DNA from: Amanita rubescens | Lineage: Eukaryota > Basidiomycota > Agaricomycetes > Agaricales > Amanitaceae | Direction of reading: 5' to 3' | Assembly (NCBI GenBank): GCA_015039365.1 | Contig: WION01000059.1 | Span: forward strand, 1 to 64,000 | DNA length: 64,000 bases | Part shown: positions 37,829 to 49,665 of the stretch, one piece after another | How the letters are laid out: each line of letters opens with the position of its first letter | How positions within the stretch are numbered: position 1 is the stretch's first letter | Translations under genes and position numbers: made by a program | Notes under the pieces: model-generated | Database searches by the model: none | What the model was told of the DNA's origin: nothing | The model's input: only the letters and a program-made list of their open reading frames with translations

Positions 37829-38673
37829 ATGCACTGGAAAGAGACGAGCCCGTCAGCATCTCAGCGCTTCAGCTCCCCTCCGCAAAGCGAACGCAGTCAC
37901 TACTCTGAGGAGCTGCATGAAGCGCAGCCACGGGGCTACTGTATGCACTCTGTTTTATAGCAAACATTCTGTCTTAATGCTAGTTTCTTCAGCTCAAGAC
38001 ATCCCCCCGATGACGGAGTCACAGAAATTAGATATGTGGGGGCCCAAGTTTTATGGAGAAATGGTTGCATTACAAGCTAAGTGGAAAGCGAAAGCACTAG
38101 ACGCCGGTATAGGATCTGCAACCGAGGCCAACAAAGTCGACGGAGACAGAGTTGCACCAGGTGCCAGTATAGAATCTGAAACCGAGCCCGACAGCGATGG
38201 TATTGCCGAATCCAACAAAGTTGACGGAGACGCACCAGTTGTGCCAGATGCCAGTATAGAATCTGAAACCGAGCCAGACACCGATGGTGTTACTAGATAC
38301 GTGGCAGGTGCGCCGGACGTTACTATGAACGCAGATGCACTGGACAAGAAAGCTGGTGAGGGTGTTGATGGCGGCCCTCGTAATCCACGTTCGCCAGATT
38401 TGGAGATCTTAGCATATCTCAGGCCTAGCAGCCGTAAGTCATCAATATGATGAACAAATGACGTTTTACTTACTCGGTACTTCAGCTGTAAACGGAAAGC
38501 GACCCCATTCAAGTCTCCATAGTACACGTTCAGTCGATAGTAAAAAGAGCTTGAAACATTCACTCGGCAATAGAAAGGCCTCGAGGAAGACCACCACAAA
38601 TAGTACTACTAGTACTAGTATAGCTGAGGTTTGTATTCAAGTCAGTGACCGTGATCCCGAAACAACGAATTGA
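37829..38673 (+). CDS. Acidic hypothetical protein (element cargo)
   Basis: Exons are 37829-37940, 37993-38433 and 38486-38673, giving 246 aa; introns are 52 nt each. The centre contains two copies of an acidic repeat, ASIESETEPDSDG and ASIESETEPDTDG, preceded by NKVDGD. The C-terminus is Ser/Thr/Lys-rich and includes STTSTS, encoded by an AGTACT run. An alternative donor after TSIAE could add one or two exons up to about 38,930 (the frame LEGESATLSPTHENDG is open there), so the 3' end is uncertain. No domain is recognised and function is unknown. It lies head-to-head with the DUF6532-like gene. Confidence 0.5.
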
Positions 38674-39639
38674 TGGATACCTTTTAGCTTCATATTCATG
38701 CTAGTGGAGAACGATGCACAGTAAATGTTAACGTTGGCAGGAAGGAAAAGAGGCAGCGGACGGGGTAAATGATCAATGATAAGTAGACAGGCCATAGTAG
38801 CGTTAGGACTACTACTAAATTGGATTTGATGTTGTGCAGCTTGAAGGAGAGTCGGCGACACTCAGTCCTACCCACGAGAATGATGGTAGTCCAGTAAAAC
38901 CAGTGGAGAGTTGGCCGCCTAGGCAGTAATAGTATTGTGAGCAAGCAGTAATGAAGAATGGACCTTAATACTACCCATATACCATAAAGCCCACCATGAG
39001 TCGGCGACGTGAAGAGACGACTTTCCATTCGTTTGAACCGGTCTGAGGGAGAGCGCCGACGTCGAACAGACCTGTTAACTGGGAATTTGCCAGAGCCACC
39101 GAGCTGAGCCGAGCTTACGTTTCAGCTCCGGCTCCAATCGGCTTGGCTCTACGGCGTAGGTTAGCTCTAGCCAGCTACCACACTAGTCATCCACGCATTC
39201 ACCAATGGCCCCGCCACCACCGCAGCGCACAGCGACGACCACCAGAAGCTCATCCGCGCTCAGACCCAGCACATCCCGGACTTCTTCAGCGCTGCAACTC
39301 TGCGATCGCGCCGAGTGGCGACAATTGGGATTCCCATTCACAATAGTACCACCGCCAACAGCAGCAATACGAGCCCCGGGCACAACGAGCTCAGCGGCTT
39401 AACTACAACGAGCAACAGAGCGACGCTCGTGACGAGCCCATGTCTATCAAGCAAATGATCGGTGGTATCCCCAAGCCCGATGACGTGCCCACCGTTCCGC
39501 AAGTTGTAGACCCTGGTATGTGCGAGACCTTCTCGTGCGCTTTCCACGCTCATTTTTTCTAGCTTCGATTCCTATCTCCCAGCGGCACACCACCACGGCC
39601 CGGAGATCGGAAGGTGAGCTCGCCACTGGACTCCATGGC
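38674..39639. other. Unassigned element interior
   Basis: No convincing gene. Possible 3' exons of the preceding gene lie at 38,690-38,930, then Ser/Thr/Pro-rich broken frames. Confidence 0.3.
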
Positions 39640-40960
39640 ATCCGCAGATGCCAGTATGGGCGTGCTAATTCACTACCCCTGCCCTTCCAACCCGTCCTTC
39701 AACGTTGTCGAACGCCCAATTCCGTTTCAGTCTATCAATGATTCGCTCGCTGAAGAAAATGAGGGACGCAAGCCCATTCTTGCGACCAGTTGATGCTATC
39801 GCTCTCAACATCACATCATCCGCAGATTACAAGAATCCTATGGACTTTTCAACCATAGAGTGAAGGTTGACTTCGCCAAGCCTGATCCCAACAAGAATCC
39901 TCGCTATCACAGTGCAGATGAGATCATCTCCGACGTTCGCCTCATTTTCCAGAACTGTTACACGCCTGATTGTCCGGACCATGCAATAAGCGCCTCACTA
40001 TGTCTGCACTATGTCTGCGCTCTGGTTTCTCTCCATCTTGCCTCGTATTCTTCTCTGGTCAATGCACACAATTTCCCATTCTATAGCCCGTCGGGCCCCT
40101 CCTGCTTCTACAGCTTCATCCCCCTCTTCTCTTAAATAACACAACTCAGAATCGTCCTCGCGATAAAGACGAACAGAAACCATCTCACCTGCCCGCGATC
40201 GAACGAAATTTCCAACTATCATCACCATCGTCATCATCTCCCGAGTATCGCAACCCACCCCGGCGTCACATTCGACGTCGACTTGTCGATTCCGGATACA
40301 CGCCTAATTGTCCGGACCATGCAATAAGCTCCTCACTCTGTCGGCGCTCTGGTTTCTTTCCAATCTTGCCTCGTATTCTTCTCTGGTCAATGCACACAAT
40401 TTCCCATTCTATAGTCCATCGGGCCCCTCCTGCTTCTACAGCTTCATCCCCCTCTTCTCTTAAACAACGCAACTCAAAATCGTCCTCGCGATAAAAACGA
40501 ACAGAAACCATCTCATCTGCCCGAGATCGAACGAAATCTCCAATTATCATCACCATCGTCATCATCTCCCCGAGTATCGCAACCCACCCCGGCGTCACAT
40601 TCGACGTCGACTTGTCGATTCCAGATACGCGCCTAATTGTCCGGACCATGAATAAGCTCCTCACTCTGTCGGCGCTCTGGTTTCTTTCCAATCTTGCCTC
40701 GTATTCTTCTCTGGTCAATGCACACAATTTCCCATTCTATAGTCCATCGGGCCCCTCCTGCTTCTACAGCTTCATCCCCTCTTCTCTTAAACAACGCAAC
40801 TCAGAATCGTCCTCGCGATAAAAACGAACAGGAACCATCTTACCTGCCCGAGATCGAACGAAATCTCCATTATCACCATCGTCATCATCTCCCCGAGTAT
40901 CGCAACCCACCCGGCGTCACATTCGACGTTGACTTGTCGATTCCAGAGAGCTTGAGCTTC
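39640..40960 (+). pseudogene. BET-type bromodomain gene fragment with a triplicated segment
   Basis: Scattered frames encode the conserved start of a fungal BET bromodomain: MRDASPFLRPVDAIALN, YKNPMDFSTIE (followed by a stop), then PDPNKNPRYHSADEIISDV and RLIFQNCYT...CPDHAI. These are the hallmarks of the Bdf1-type acetyl-lysine reader. Frames change at least twice and a stop breaks the PMDFSTIE motif, so it cannot work. From 39,958 the segment after FQNCYT is repeated three times (39,958-40,296, 40,297-40,622 and 40,623-40,945), each starting at the CYTP-CPDHAI codons. The same unit occurs inverted at 32.1-32.9 kb. This is a captured host-gene fragment. Confidence 0.75.
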
Positions 40961-41289
40961 ACACCGAGCATGTTGGAGGAGGAGAAGATGTGACGGGTAG
41001 GGAAGGATCCACAGCTGGAGGGTGAGGATTTTATCTTTTTTTTCGTGAGCCCCTTGCACTAACACCGCATTCCCAGCGCCCTCAACGTCTTCCGCTCCGG
41101 CACCATCGTCCGCCTCACTCCTCACCATGGACAAGTTCCCCGCCTTCTCCCCATCACATCGTACCACGTCCCACTTCCCTACCTCCCACCTGCCTATGTC
41201 TCCCTTTCCTCCCTGCCCTCTTCAAGGCTGGCTAATCTGTCCAATAACCACGTCCTCACATTCTCCCTCAACCCCAGGTGGTGATACAA

Positions 41290-42110
41290 CGTCCGATGGG
41301 AATGACGACAACATGCCTTCCGTCGAGCACGGAGACGACGATGCCGAAGAAGACTCCTGGTCTGTCTACGGTGGGGATGATCAGAAAAAGGCAAATGCCA
41401 CCGACCTCGAAGAGACCTGCGCCACCGCTCTAGCTGCCAGAAAGAAGCCCCTAAAGCGCAAATTTGACGAACAATATGACGCTCCAGATTAGGTGGTCCC
41501 GACACCGACTTTTATATCCAGCTTTCCCTCAGCCGCGCGGAATTTGAGTCTATCACCGACAAAGCCGTGGGCGCCCTTGCGGAGGGGTATCAACCCGGTC
41601 AGTACGTGCGCATCGAGGTGTCGAATGTACCCGTGATAGTGGGTGGTCTGTTACCTGCGGAAGAGAGGATGGGATACGTTCAGCTCCGCATCAAGAGACA
41701 CCGCTGGTTTGCGAAAACGCTAAAGACGAACGATCCGCTCATCTTTTCGCTTGAGTGTAGAAGGTTCGATACAATTGCTATATATTCTCTGGACAATCAA
41801 GTACACACCTGAATATGTGCGCTGCTATGCCAAGGCTTTCTGCAGCCCTGCGGCCGTTCCAAATACTGGGTTTTGTGCGTTCAACTCGCTCAAGGGCGAG
41901 ACCGTGACGCCTGGTTTCTGAATAGGCGCGACGCCGGGTGTCATCTTGGACATTGATCGGTCTGTGAAAATAGTCAGAAGCTTAAATTGACGGGAGTGCC
42001 ATACAAGGTCTTCAAGAACACGTCGTTCGTGAAGGATGTGTTTACGAGTGCTCTGGGGGTTTCCAAATTCCAGAGTGGGTATCAAAACAGTCTGCGTCGT
42101 GCGATCCGTA
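41290..42110 (+). pseudogene. BMS1 (ribosome-biogenesis GTPase) fragment
   Basis: Broken frames encode the C-terminal half of BMS1 in the right order: KKPLKRKFDEQYDAPD, LAEGYQPGQYVRIEVSNVP, VGGLLPAEERMGYVQLRIK, FAKTLKTNDPLIFSLE, EYVRCYAKAF, AVPNTGFCAFNSLKGET, LDIDRSVKIV, then GVPYKVFKNTSFVKDVFTSA. BMS1 is an essential 40S subunit assembly factor. Stops and frame changes between these blocks show that the copy is dead. It has no introns that I can detect in this part and sits inside the giant element, so it is a captured and decayed host-gene fragment. Confidence 0.8.
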
Positions 42111-43150
42111 TTCCAAATCGAAATCAGAGCCACGGGATACGTGATTGGCAGGGGATGACCGATCACCATCATATTCCTCCGAGCTTGATACGCAAATTTT
42201 ACAACCGCTCCTTCTTTCCGACAAAGGACACTGGACAGGGATGTGTCTTACGGGCGAAGTTTGACGCACGGAGAGGCGGAATCCCATGAACGCCAACTCG
42301 GTATAAATTGAACCACCAGCGCGTAATACCCAAGAAACCGCTGGCTGTTTTGCCTTAGGCGTCGAAATCAAAACTTATGGTGCCACAAGCGGAGGTGACA
42401 GCAATAGCGTTGCTACAACATATGAGGGGCAAGGATAGAAAGTGCAGATCACTCTGCCCCGCGCGCCGTTTTGTCATTACCAATATCATCACTCGCGTTG
42501 TCTTCTCTCCGCCATGACCCTTCCTTCAAGCAAGAAGGAAAATGTCTCTTCAGCGAGGTGCGCTGTGGCCAGGGCCGTCAATATCCCTCTAGTTCCCCAG
42601 CGAAGCTCTTCCGCACTGCATCTTGCCATCGAAAATATATTTACTAGTAGCCAAAAAAACCATTGTATACTATTACAATTGGTTACAATCGACATTATAA
42701 TACGTTACAACCTTTTGAAATCCTTACTTTAGTAGGCGGCGTCGGCGGTTTTGTTGATGCGTGTTGACATATTTGTTTGTGCTTGCAATCACCTTGCACG
42801 GATGTGCGTTGTTTCAAGAACATGGTTGACGACGGCGATAAACATCCTTTGCTCGCGGGTCGGATCCCCGCTGTAGGTGAGGTTTTTTTAATTCGTTTTT
42901 TTAATACATTCTTTAGGCAAATGATCACTGTTAGATGCGCGACGCTAAATAGCAAGAGGGTAGGAGCCGCCTTTGGCACACCTTCATGCTACCTGGCTGA
43001 GCAAGTCCTATGGTTCATAGCCGTTCACAAGGGTGTTTTCTTAACAAATTTTTATGGCGTCACTAAAGCTACTATGTTGGGGACATATGTGTGCTAGAGC
43101 GCTTCTTCCATGTCCCTCCCCCCTTTTCATCACGTCGACGCCCGTTATAC
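42111..43150. other. Unassigned element interior upstream of the TET/JBP-like gene
   Basis: No recognised gene. A 106-codon frame (42777-43097) has no family features. The region should contain the promoter of the oxygenase gene. Confidence 0.3.
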
Positions 43151-44850
43151 ATGTTTTCTGAACTTTTTCACTTTATTCCTGTTGCCAATGCTCATGCTTA
43201 CCCACTGTTCACAGAGCCTACGGTAGAAATGGCTCCTCGGATGTTAGATGGGCCATCCATCATTGCAAAACGCGTATCGATGTGCGAATACCTTTTTGAG
43301 CGAATGCTCCATGAAGTCTTATATGGCCCTCTTACCCAAGACGACTTGTTGGACCACGATGAAAGCGAAGCCATTGGCTCTACATGTGGTCTTGGTATCC
43401 AAACCTCTACGCCCACCTCTACGCCCACCTCTACGCCCACTGCCTCTACGCCCATGCCCAACTGCGACACACACTCCTCCGACACAGCCTCCCCACAGAC
43501 CCCACCCAAGCCATCTTGTTCTCGGAAAAAATTGAAGGCTAAGCTTCGCTCTGCTTATCGCCGACGAATGAAACGGCTTGCCCTGATGGCTGCAGATAAG
43601 GCTCGCATTAAAGGCATATGCAAGAAAAGGCGTGCCCAAGGGACCAAGGATGCCATTCACGTTGACTTCTGCATGTCTACCAATCCGAACGTTACAAAAC
43701 CGGGTTGGGTTGGCAGGCATAATTTGAATTTGCCGTCGCAGCCGCTCACCTTGATGGAGCTTGTGCAAGGCTACGGGCTGACTCACTTCCCCTGGGATGG
43801 CGTGTAGGTCTCATGGCTTCCACCTTGTCTCCTTTCATTGACAGGATCCATCCAGCAGGACCCACCTCCTCCAAGAACGTGATGGATATATCATGGGTGT
43901 ACTATTAGGACAGCCCTATGATACAAGGCAGTGGAAGGAGGTTCACGATGATGCATTTAAAACCCTCCACACAGCAGTATCTGAGTTGCCGGACAAAGAT
44001 AAGGAGTCAGTGAACAGAAGGGGACCTTTCCCCTCAATTCCGCATGGGATCTCCTTTGGGGGCGGCCAAAAGGTTTGAGCCACTTTTCTTGCAAATGCTA
44101 TGCTTATCATTCAAGCAGGAACCTCAGTTCCTCAAGCACAGCTCTAAGGAGCGAGAGGCAATGTTCGAGTCCCTCCTGATGCGAAAGTCTATACAAAGAA
44201 TCTGCAAGTTTGCTAGCAGTGAGATAATTAAGAGCTTGGCTTTTGTACTCATGGCTGACATACGGTTAGGTGGCTTTAAGCTATATGGGGAAAGAAATTA
44301 TGAATATGTCCGGGAGACAGTTGAAGCAATAAGAGCTAGGCAAGAGGAATTAGGAGGGGAGTCCCTTAGACGTCCATATGATGATCAGTTAGGGGTCTTT
44401 CCCTGTCGCTCTGTGAACGTGGGCATGCAGTCTATGTCATCCCCGCATACAGATGATGGGAACTTAGCCCAGGCGTGGTGTTCTATAACGCCTCTGGGTC
44501 ACTTTAATCCAAAAAAAGGCGGACATCTCGTTTTATGGGACTTAGGCTTGGTGATCGACTTTCCTCCTGGATCCACAGTGCTCATTCCCTCTGCACTGAT
44601 ACTTCATTCCAATAGCTCCATTCGACATGGAGAAACACGATTCTCTATTGTCCAGTATGTTGCAGGGGGTCTTTTTCGTTGGGTGAATAATGGGTATATG
44701 ACGGAAGAGGACAGGCTGGCGAAGGAGTCCATGAAGGAGCTTGATCTACGTGAGACTGAGCAGAAGATGCGTTGGGAAAAAGCTGTCAATATGTTTACAA
44801 AGGTGGACGAGTTAACAGATGATGCTAGTACTAGTACTAGTACCGATTAA
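43151..44850 (+). CDS. TET/JBP-like 2OG-Fe(II) dioxygenase (element cargo)
   Basis: Exons are 43151-43801, 43845-44072 and 44119-44850, giving 536 aa. The N-terminal part has a STPT repeat and a basic KKLKAKLRSAYRRRMKRL stretch. The catalytic part matches the fungal TET/JBP family: HFPWDG, DGYIMGVLLGQPYD, GISFGGGQKEP, then SPHTDDGNLAQAWCSITPLG with the HxD iron ligands, GGHLVLWDLGLVIDFPPGS, LIPSALILHSN with the distal His, and GETRFSIVQYVAGGLFRW with the 2-oxoglutarate Arg. Family members oxidise 5-methylcytosine or thymine in DNA; in basidiomycetes they are expanded and linked to DNA transposons (established). All metal and cosubstrate residues are present and the frame is intact, so an active DNA-base oxidase is likely. 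The tail ASTSTSTD is encoded by an AGTACT run. The start could instead be the ATG at 43229. Confidence 0.85.
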
Positions 44851-44949
44851 TGATTAATGCACTTTGTCGAAACAAAGGCCCACAGAGACCTACTCTATCC
44901 AGCCCCAATTGATCCGGCACCTTCTTTGGCACTTCAATCGGAAATCCAC

Positions 44950-46810
44950 GCTTTTTCACCTACTATCCAACCAACCGTGAATCGTGATGACTGCCAACAT
45001 TATCTTGCGTAAACGCCAAATGCATTGCCTCGACCAGCCTGTCCCAACCAACATCGCCATCTTCTTCAACAATATCAAGACTACCATCTTCGGGGTCGAG
45101 GCCTTCAAGACCATCACTTCCCCTGGACTCATCCACGATCGAATCCAGTACCGGTATGTCTCTTTGAACAGTACTAACGACAACCGCGCTCAACGTCCTC
45201 GACACATCCGAGTCTTCAATGGAAAAACCGTCGGGGCTGAGTCCTCCATGGTCCCCCTGGACTCATCCATGAGCGAACCCTTTCCCAGCAAGTCTCTTTC
45301 TTCGTCGAATATAAAATTTTCATCTGACAAAACCTTTATTGCGCCAACAGATTTCGCGATCTTCATCATCGATCAACACGCACAGAATATCTTCAATAGT
45401 AAGCGAACCACCCAGATCATCAACGGTATCATCAGGACAGGTCTCGGCGTCAAATGTAATCGACCGCGCGCCTTCCGTGATCGTCCGAGCATTGGTGGTC
45501 AAATCCTGCAAGGTATGTCGTTCCGTGTCTTTCTTTTCTCATTTAACTCTTTTTCCATCCCCACGACAATAGTACTCGCGACGATCAAAACATAGATGGC
45601 CAACTGTGCTCCACGGCTGCCGCACTGCTCCCCCTGAATCCAATGTCTCCATTGAGACAGCATCAACACCCAACCCATCTTCGCGACCACCGCCGTCGTC
45701 AAAAAGGTTAAAACGGCCGGTATCGACATGAGTACTACGGTCCATGTGAACATTCACAACAGCAAACGGCTCAACAATGACTCGGACGGGGTCAACATGG
45801 TTTTCCATACCGACAATGATAGCTGCAACCATCGAAACGCAGACAGCCGACCATACTCCCCTTGAATCCGGTATTCGCGCCTGAACCACGTCACCGCCCG
45901 CTTCAAGTTCACCAGCCCGCCAACCGCTATCAACTACTAAAGCAAATCCTAATGACCGGCATCCAGGTGACTGATCCGGCCAGGCTCAAGGGTATTTGCT
46001 GCCTCGGACAGCTTCGACAACTTCTCAACGATGGTATCAACAGGTTCCTCGCAATAAACTGACATGTGATGACTCGCGCTCGAGTCATCAAGACTACAGG
46101 GTTCATCAACAGGTAAGTTTTAAGTTCGGTGGGAATAACGCCGGCTATATCTCCTTTAGATTCGTCTTCACGACTTATCACAGCGCTTCCAGTATGGATT
46201 GCACGGCGGTAAAGAGGAGTTTGGCGGGAATACGATGACATCAGCAACGTTCACAACGCCCACTGGCCTATCGTTTGCATCGCATTCACCCAACATCTCC
46301 ACAACGTCAGGCTCATCAATCTCGTCAATAGCCTCGTAAGTGGATAATTCAATAATGGCTCCGATAGCTAACGCAGACATCCCTCCAGCGTCATTCGAAT
46401 CTTCCTCCAATGGAGAAGCGCTCACGTCCGGATCCCTCGATTTCGACTCGACCTCTCGGAGTTAGAGCCTGAATGGGAGCCCCCAGGTGCGTTCCCTTCA
46501 CTCTTATCAGAATCTGATCAACACGTTCCCACAGAACATTCTTCGTCACTCATGGCCATATTCGGACTGGGACAGGCACCACGGTTGTGCTCTCGACCCC
46601 CGCAATTCCAGCAAACGGGTTTCCCGCGTTTTCGAGACTTCCGACCACCCGACCCCTTCACAGGCTCTTCAGCAAGAACCTTCACCAGGTCAGTGTTCAT
46701 ATCCATAACCACTCCCTTCGAGGCTAACTCATTTTCAGCCTTGCACCTATCCCATTCATCCACGGACCACGGCCATCCGCATCAACGCCTCGGTATATCA
46801 GCCGACTAGC
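44950..46810 (-). pseudogene. Copia-type gag relic, right inverted copy
   Basis: On the minus strand, in order: MDEWDRCKAENE, GGRKSRKRGKPVCWNCGG with an intact CCHC knuckle (CWNCGGREHNRGAC), ALAIGAIIELSTYEAI, FPPNSSLPP, ARIPDSRGVWSAVC and SIVDESRGSDGLEGLDPEDG. Each block pairs with one in the left relic at 30.2-32.1 kb, in opposite orientation. Frames are broken throughout. It lacks the gag core, so it is more truncated than the left copy. Confidence 0.7.
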
Positions 46811-47089
46811 TCTTGCCATCATCTCCTGTAGCACTTGCCGACGACAACCCACCAGTCAACGTGTTGCCTCCATGCACCAGGGAGGCGTTTACTACGGTCT
46901 CCAGGTTCAACCGAGTTCAAAGCAAGCTGTATTGCATCCAGGACTGACAAGCCAATTCTACAATGCGCACCCAGGCGCCAGTAAAGTAAGTAATTGGGTT
47001 TTGACATTAATATCCATAGCTTATTTCTTTGTGTTAGTAGCTTAACGTTGCTACTATGCTTATCATTTTGAACGAATCGCGGGAGGACT

Positions 47090-49210
47090 GAGGGCTGGTT
47101 GAGGAACTGTTCTCTGATGGAGTGCTCGTAGTATGCACAGCGACGCTCGCGTGGGTGTCGATCTTCTCCGTGCATCCTATCTTCATCATCAAGGCGCTCG
47201 GATTTGCAAGCCTGAGAAGGGCTGATGGGTGGAGTAATCCTCTCGGGATGTTCACCAGATGCTCGGGCGCGCCGGCCGTCCGCAGTACGACACGTTCGGG
47301 GAGGGAATCATTGTGAACCATTCGGAACTTCAATACTATCTCGCTTAGTATTGAACCAGCAGTTGCCAATAAAAAGCTGGTTTGTCAGCAAGTTGGCTGA
47401 TAACCTGAATGCCGAGATCGTACTTGGGATGAGGTGGTGCAATGGCTGGGGTATACCTATCTGTAAGTGCATTTTGTACATCACTTGGTAGAATGAAAGC
47501 GCTAACGGAATCTGTTTTCAGGTGTGCTCAAATGGTCAGGTCATCGTCCCTTTACGGTGTCAGAGTCGGCTATCAACAAGACGACTGGGCTTATTCAAAA
47601 CGCGCGGGTATCGTGCATACAACGGCTAGGATTTTGGACTTATCAAGTGTGAGCACTCGTCTGGTCGGTTCCAAAGCACCGAACTGGGTCGTATCACATC
47701 GCATTATTATGCGACGTACAACTCGATGATGGTACATAATCAGACTTGAGGTCAATGATGTCGTCTATCGAGCTCTTCCGGATGTTTGCGCTGTCCCACG
47801 AATTCAAATTTCTCCCGTCTCCCGGTTCGACAAGAGGAGAAGCACCAGTTGAAGAAGTTGCTGGAACGCCCGATACCTAGCGTCGATGACCCTGCCGCCA
47901 AGATCAATGTTCAACTGTTACAGTTCGTCCTCGTATCAGATACTATGGTCTACATCACGCAATTTGCTGGGCGTATCCTGCGCGCGATATTCGAGATTTG
48001 CGGGCCGTCCCAGCTAGAGCTGCCTTGGATACGTGCAAGGAGGTCGAGAAGAGCATTCGGTGACGCCTCTTCGTCAGTTCAAGGGTGTCCTGGCCAAAAT
48101 CATTCGGAAGACGGAAAACAATTCCCGTGGGAACGCTATTACGATTTGCCTCCACCAGAAATCGGCGAGCTGCTCGGTATACCTAATAATGCTGGACGAC
48201 TCGGGTAAATAACTTCTCCGTGTTACAGTTGCAAGCGCAAGTACAGCCGATTACGCGCACGCCTACGTATTGATCTCTCAATCATACCTGTTTCCGCCGA
48301 TGGGATAGGAAGGTTCACGGTGGAGCAGAAACATTCATCATCATGGCGGAGGACGTGGATAGAGAAGCCGTCCTGTTCCGTGATACGTTCAAGTTCTTCG
48401 TCAACGTTACAACGAAGACAAATAAATACGGTGTGACACTGACTGTTCACAAGTTCGGGCCTGTCCCGCCCAACTACTTCATTTCCATCGTCTCGGACCG
48501 CTGGTTACATGCCGAAACGAGGCTCCCTATTTCCTTCCAGCACCTGATTCTTCCCGGAGAATTCCCTCCCCCGACGCCTCTTCCTGACCTTCAAGGTTAT
48601 GGAACAGCCTCGGGCTGTTTGTATAAAACCGTATCAGCAAATGGCTGATCAGCGCGTGACAGAATGGAGAGCGAAGTTTTCTGAACTGCAGGGTGGGAAA
48701 TGAATAGCTCGACAGGAGAGACGAGTACAGATTCGAGGGTACTATGGAAAAAGGCGACGTACTATTGCCATTCGTACCCCAATAAGGCAAGTTGCTTTAG
48801 TACAATCTCTGTTTAGAGCAGCGCTAACCTCTCCTCTCCTCTAGTGTGATGTTATATCACGACGATGGCCCCAGCGCAAGAACGTTCAAAATGTCGGTCT
48901 TCTGATCGTGGACGAAGCACAGCTCGTCGGTGGTGACCGGTGAAGTAGGACCCACCTACAAAACCATCGTTCCTCGGGCACGCTACGTGTCTGCACAAAC
49001 AGAGAAACTCTTATCGTTGCTTGTGGTGTATCTCTGGCGAACGTGCGGGACAGAGTCATCGGTGCCCCATCTCACACTAATACTACTATGTTCAACTTTT
49101 CGCCAAGCGCGCGTCCATTGAACACGGATATTCATTTGCCAGATCCCGGTACCGATGCGACGCGTTTCAGTGTCCGGTACTATGGAACCAGCACAAAGTA
49201 CGACTCGTGC
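47090..49210 (+). pseudogene. BRR2 (spliceosomal RNA helicase) fragment
   Basis: The plus strand encodes BRR2 in the correct order with many frame changes: [33 protein letters not shown], then the Sec63-like linker ([68 protein letters not shown]), VPPNYFISIVSDRWLHAETR, LPISFQHLILPGEFPPPTPL, and part of the second helicase cassette ([34 protein letters not shown]). BRR2 unwinds U4/U6 snRNA. Stops, missing pieces and the absence of the ATP-binding motif show that this is a dead, captured fragment. Its size, about 2 kb, makes it the largest host-gene piece in the element. Confidence 0.85.
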
Positions 49211-49665
49211 TTTAGTGGCTAGCGTCGAGCACGACGACGGTTACGACGCTGACGAAGAGGATATCTAGTACTAGGCCTATCGGCGCTTCGTCAGCCGCCG
49301 TGCTTCCTCAGGCTCCTTGCATGGACTATCTCTCTTTTGTTACCGAGAATGTGCACACTCACCATGTTGTCTTGCTATTCGTACTCACTGTACTAAATGC
49401 TTATCATGGTGAATCTACTAGCAGGCAAATATAGATAAGGTGACAGTTGTCATGTGCATCACACTGACAAGTGTGGGAATGCTCTGAAGCCATGTATTTA
49501 AACAGTGCCTGCCTCCAGTGTGATCTTCTGATCTTCCCTCACTTTGCATCTATTGCTTTCAAGTGATTCTACCTTTGCTCCTAATAGTAGTATCCGGTTG
49601 ATATTGATATCGTAAGACATCAAATATTCGTATTATTTTCTTTTTTACTAATAGTCCAAAGACAG
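49211..49665. promoter_or_regulatory. Upstream region of the transposase gene
   Basis: No gene. A TATTTAAA box lies at 49,495-49,502, 164 bp before the transposase start codon. CTAGTACTAGG occurs at 49,267. Confidence 0.35.

Noticed and set aside
42777..43097. 106-codon frame upstream of the TET/JBP-like gene
   Set aside because: No recognisable motif and no splice link to the oxygenase frame; kept only as unassigned sequence.
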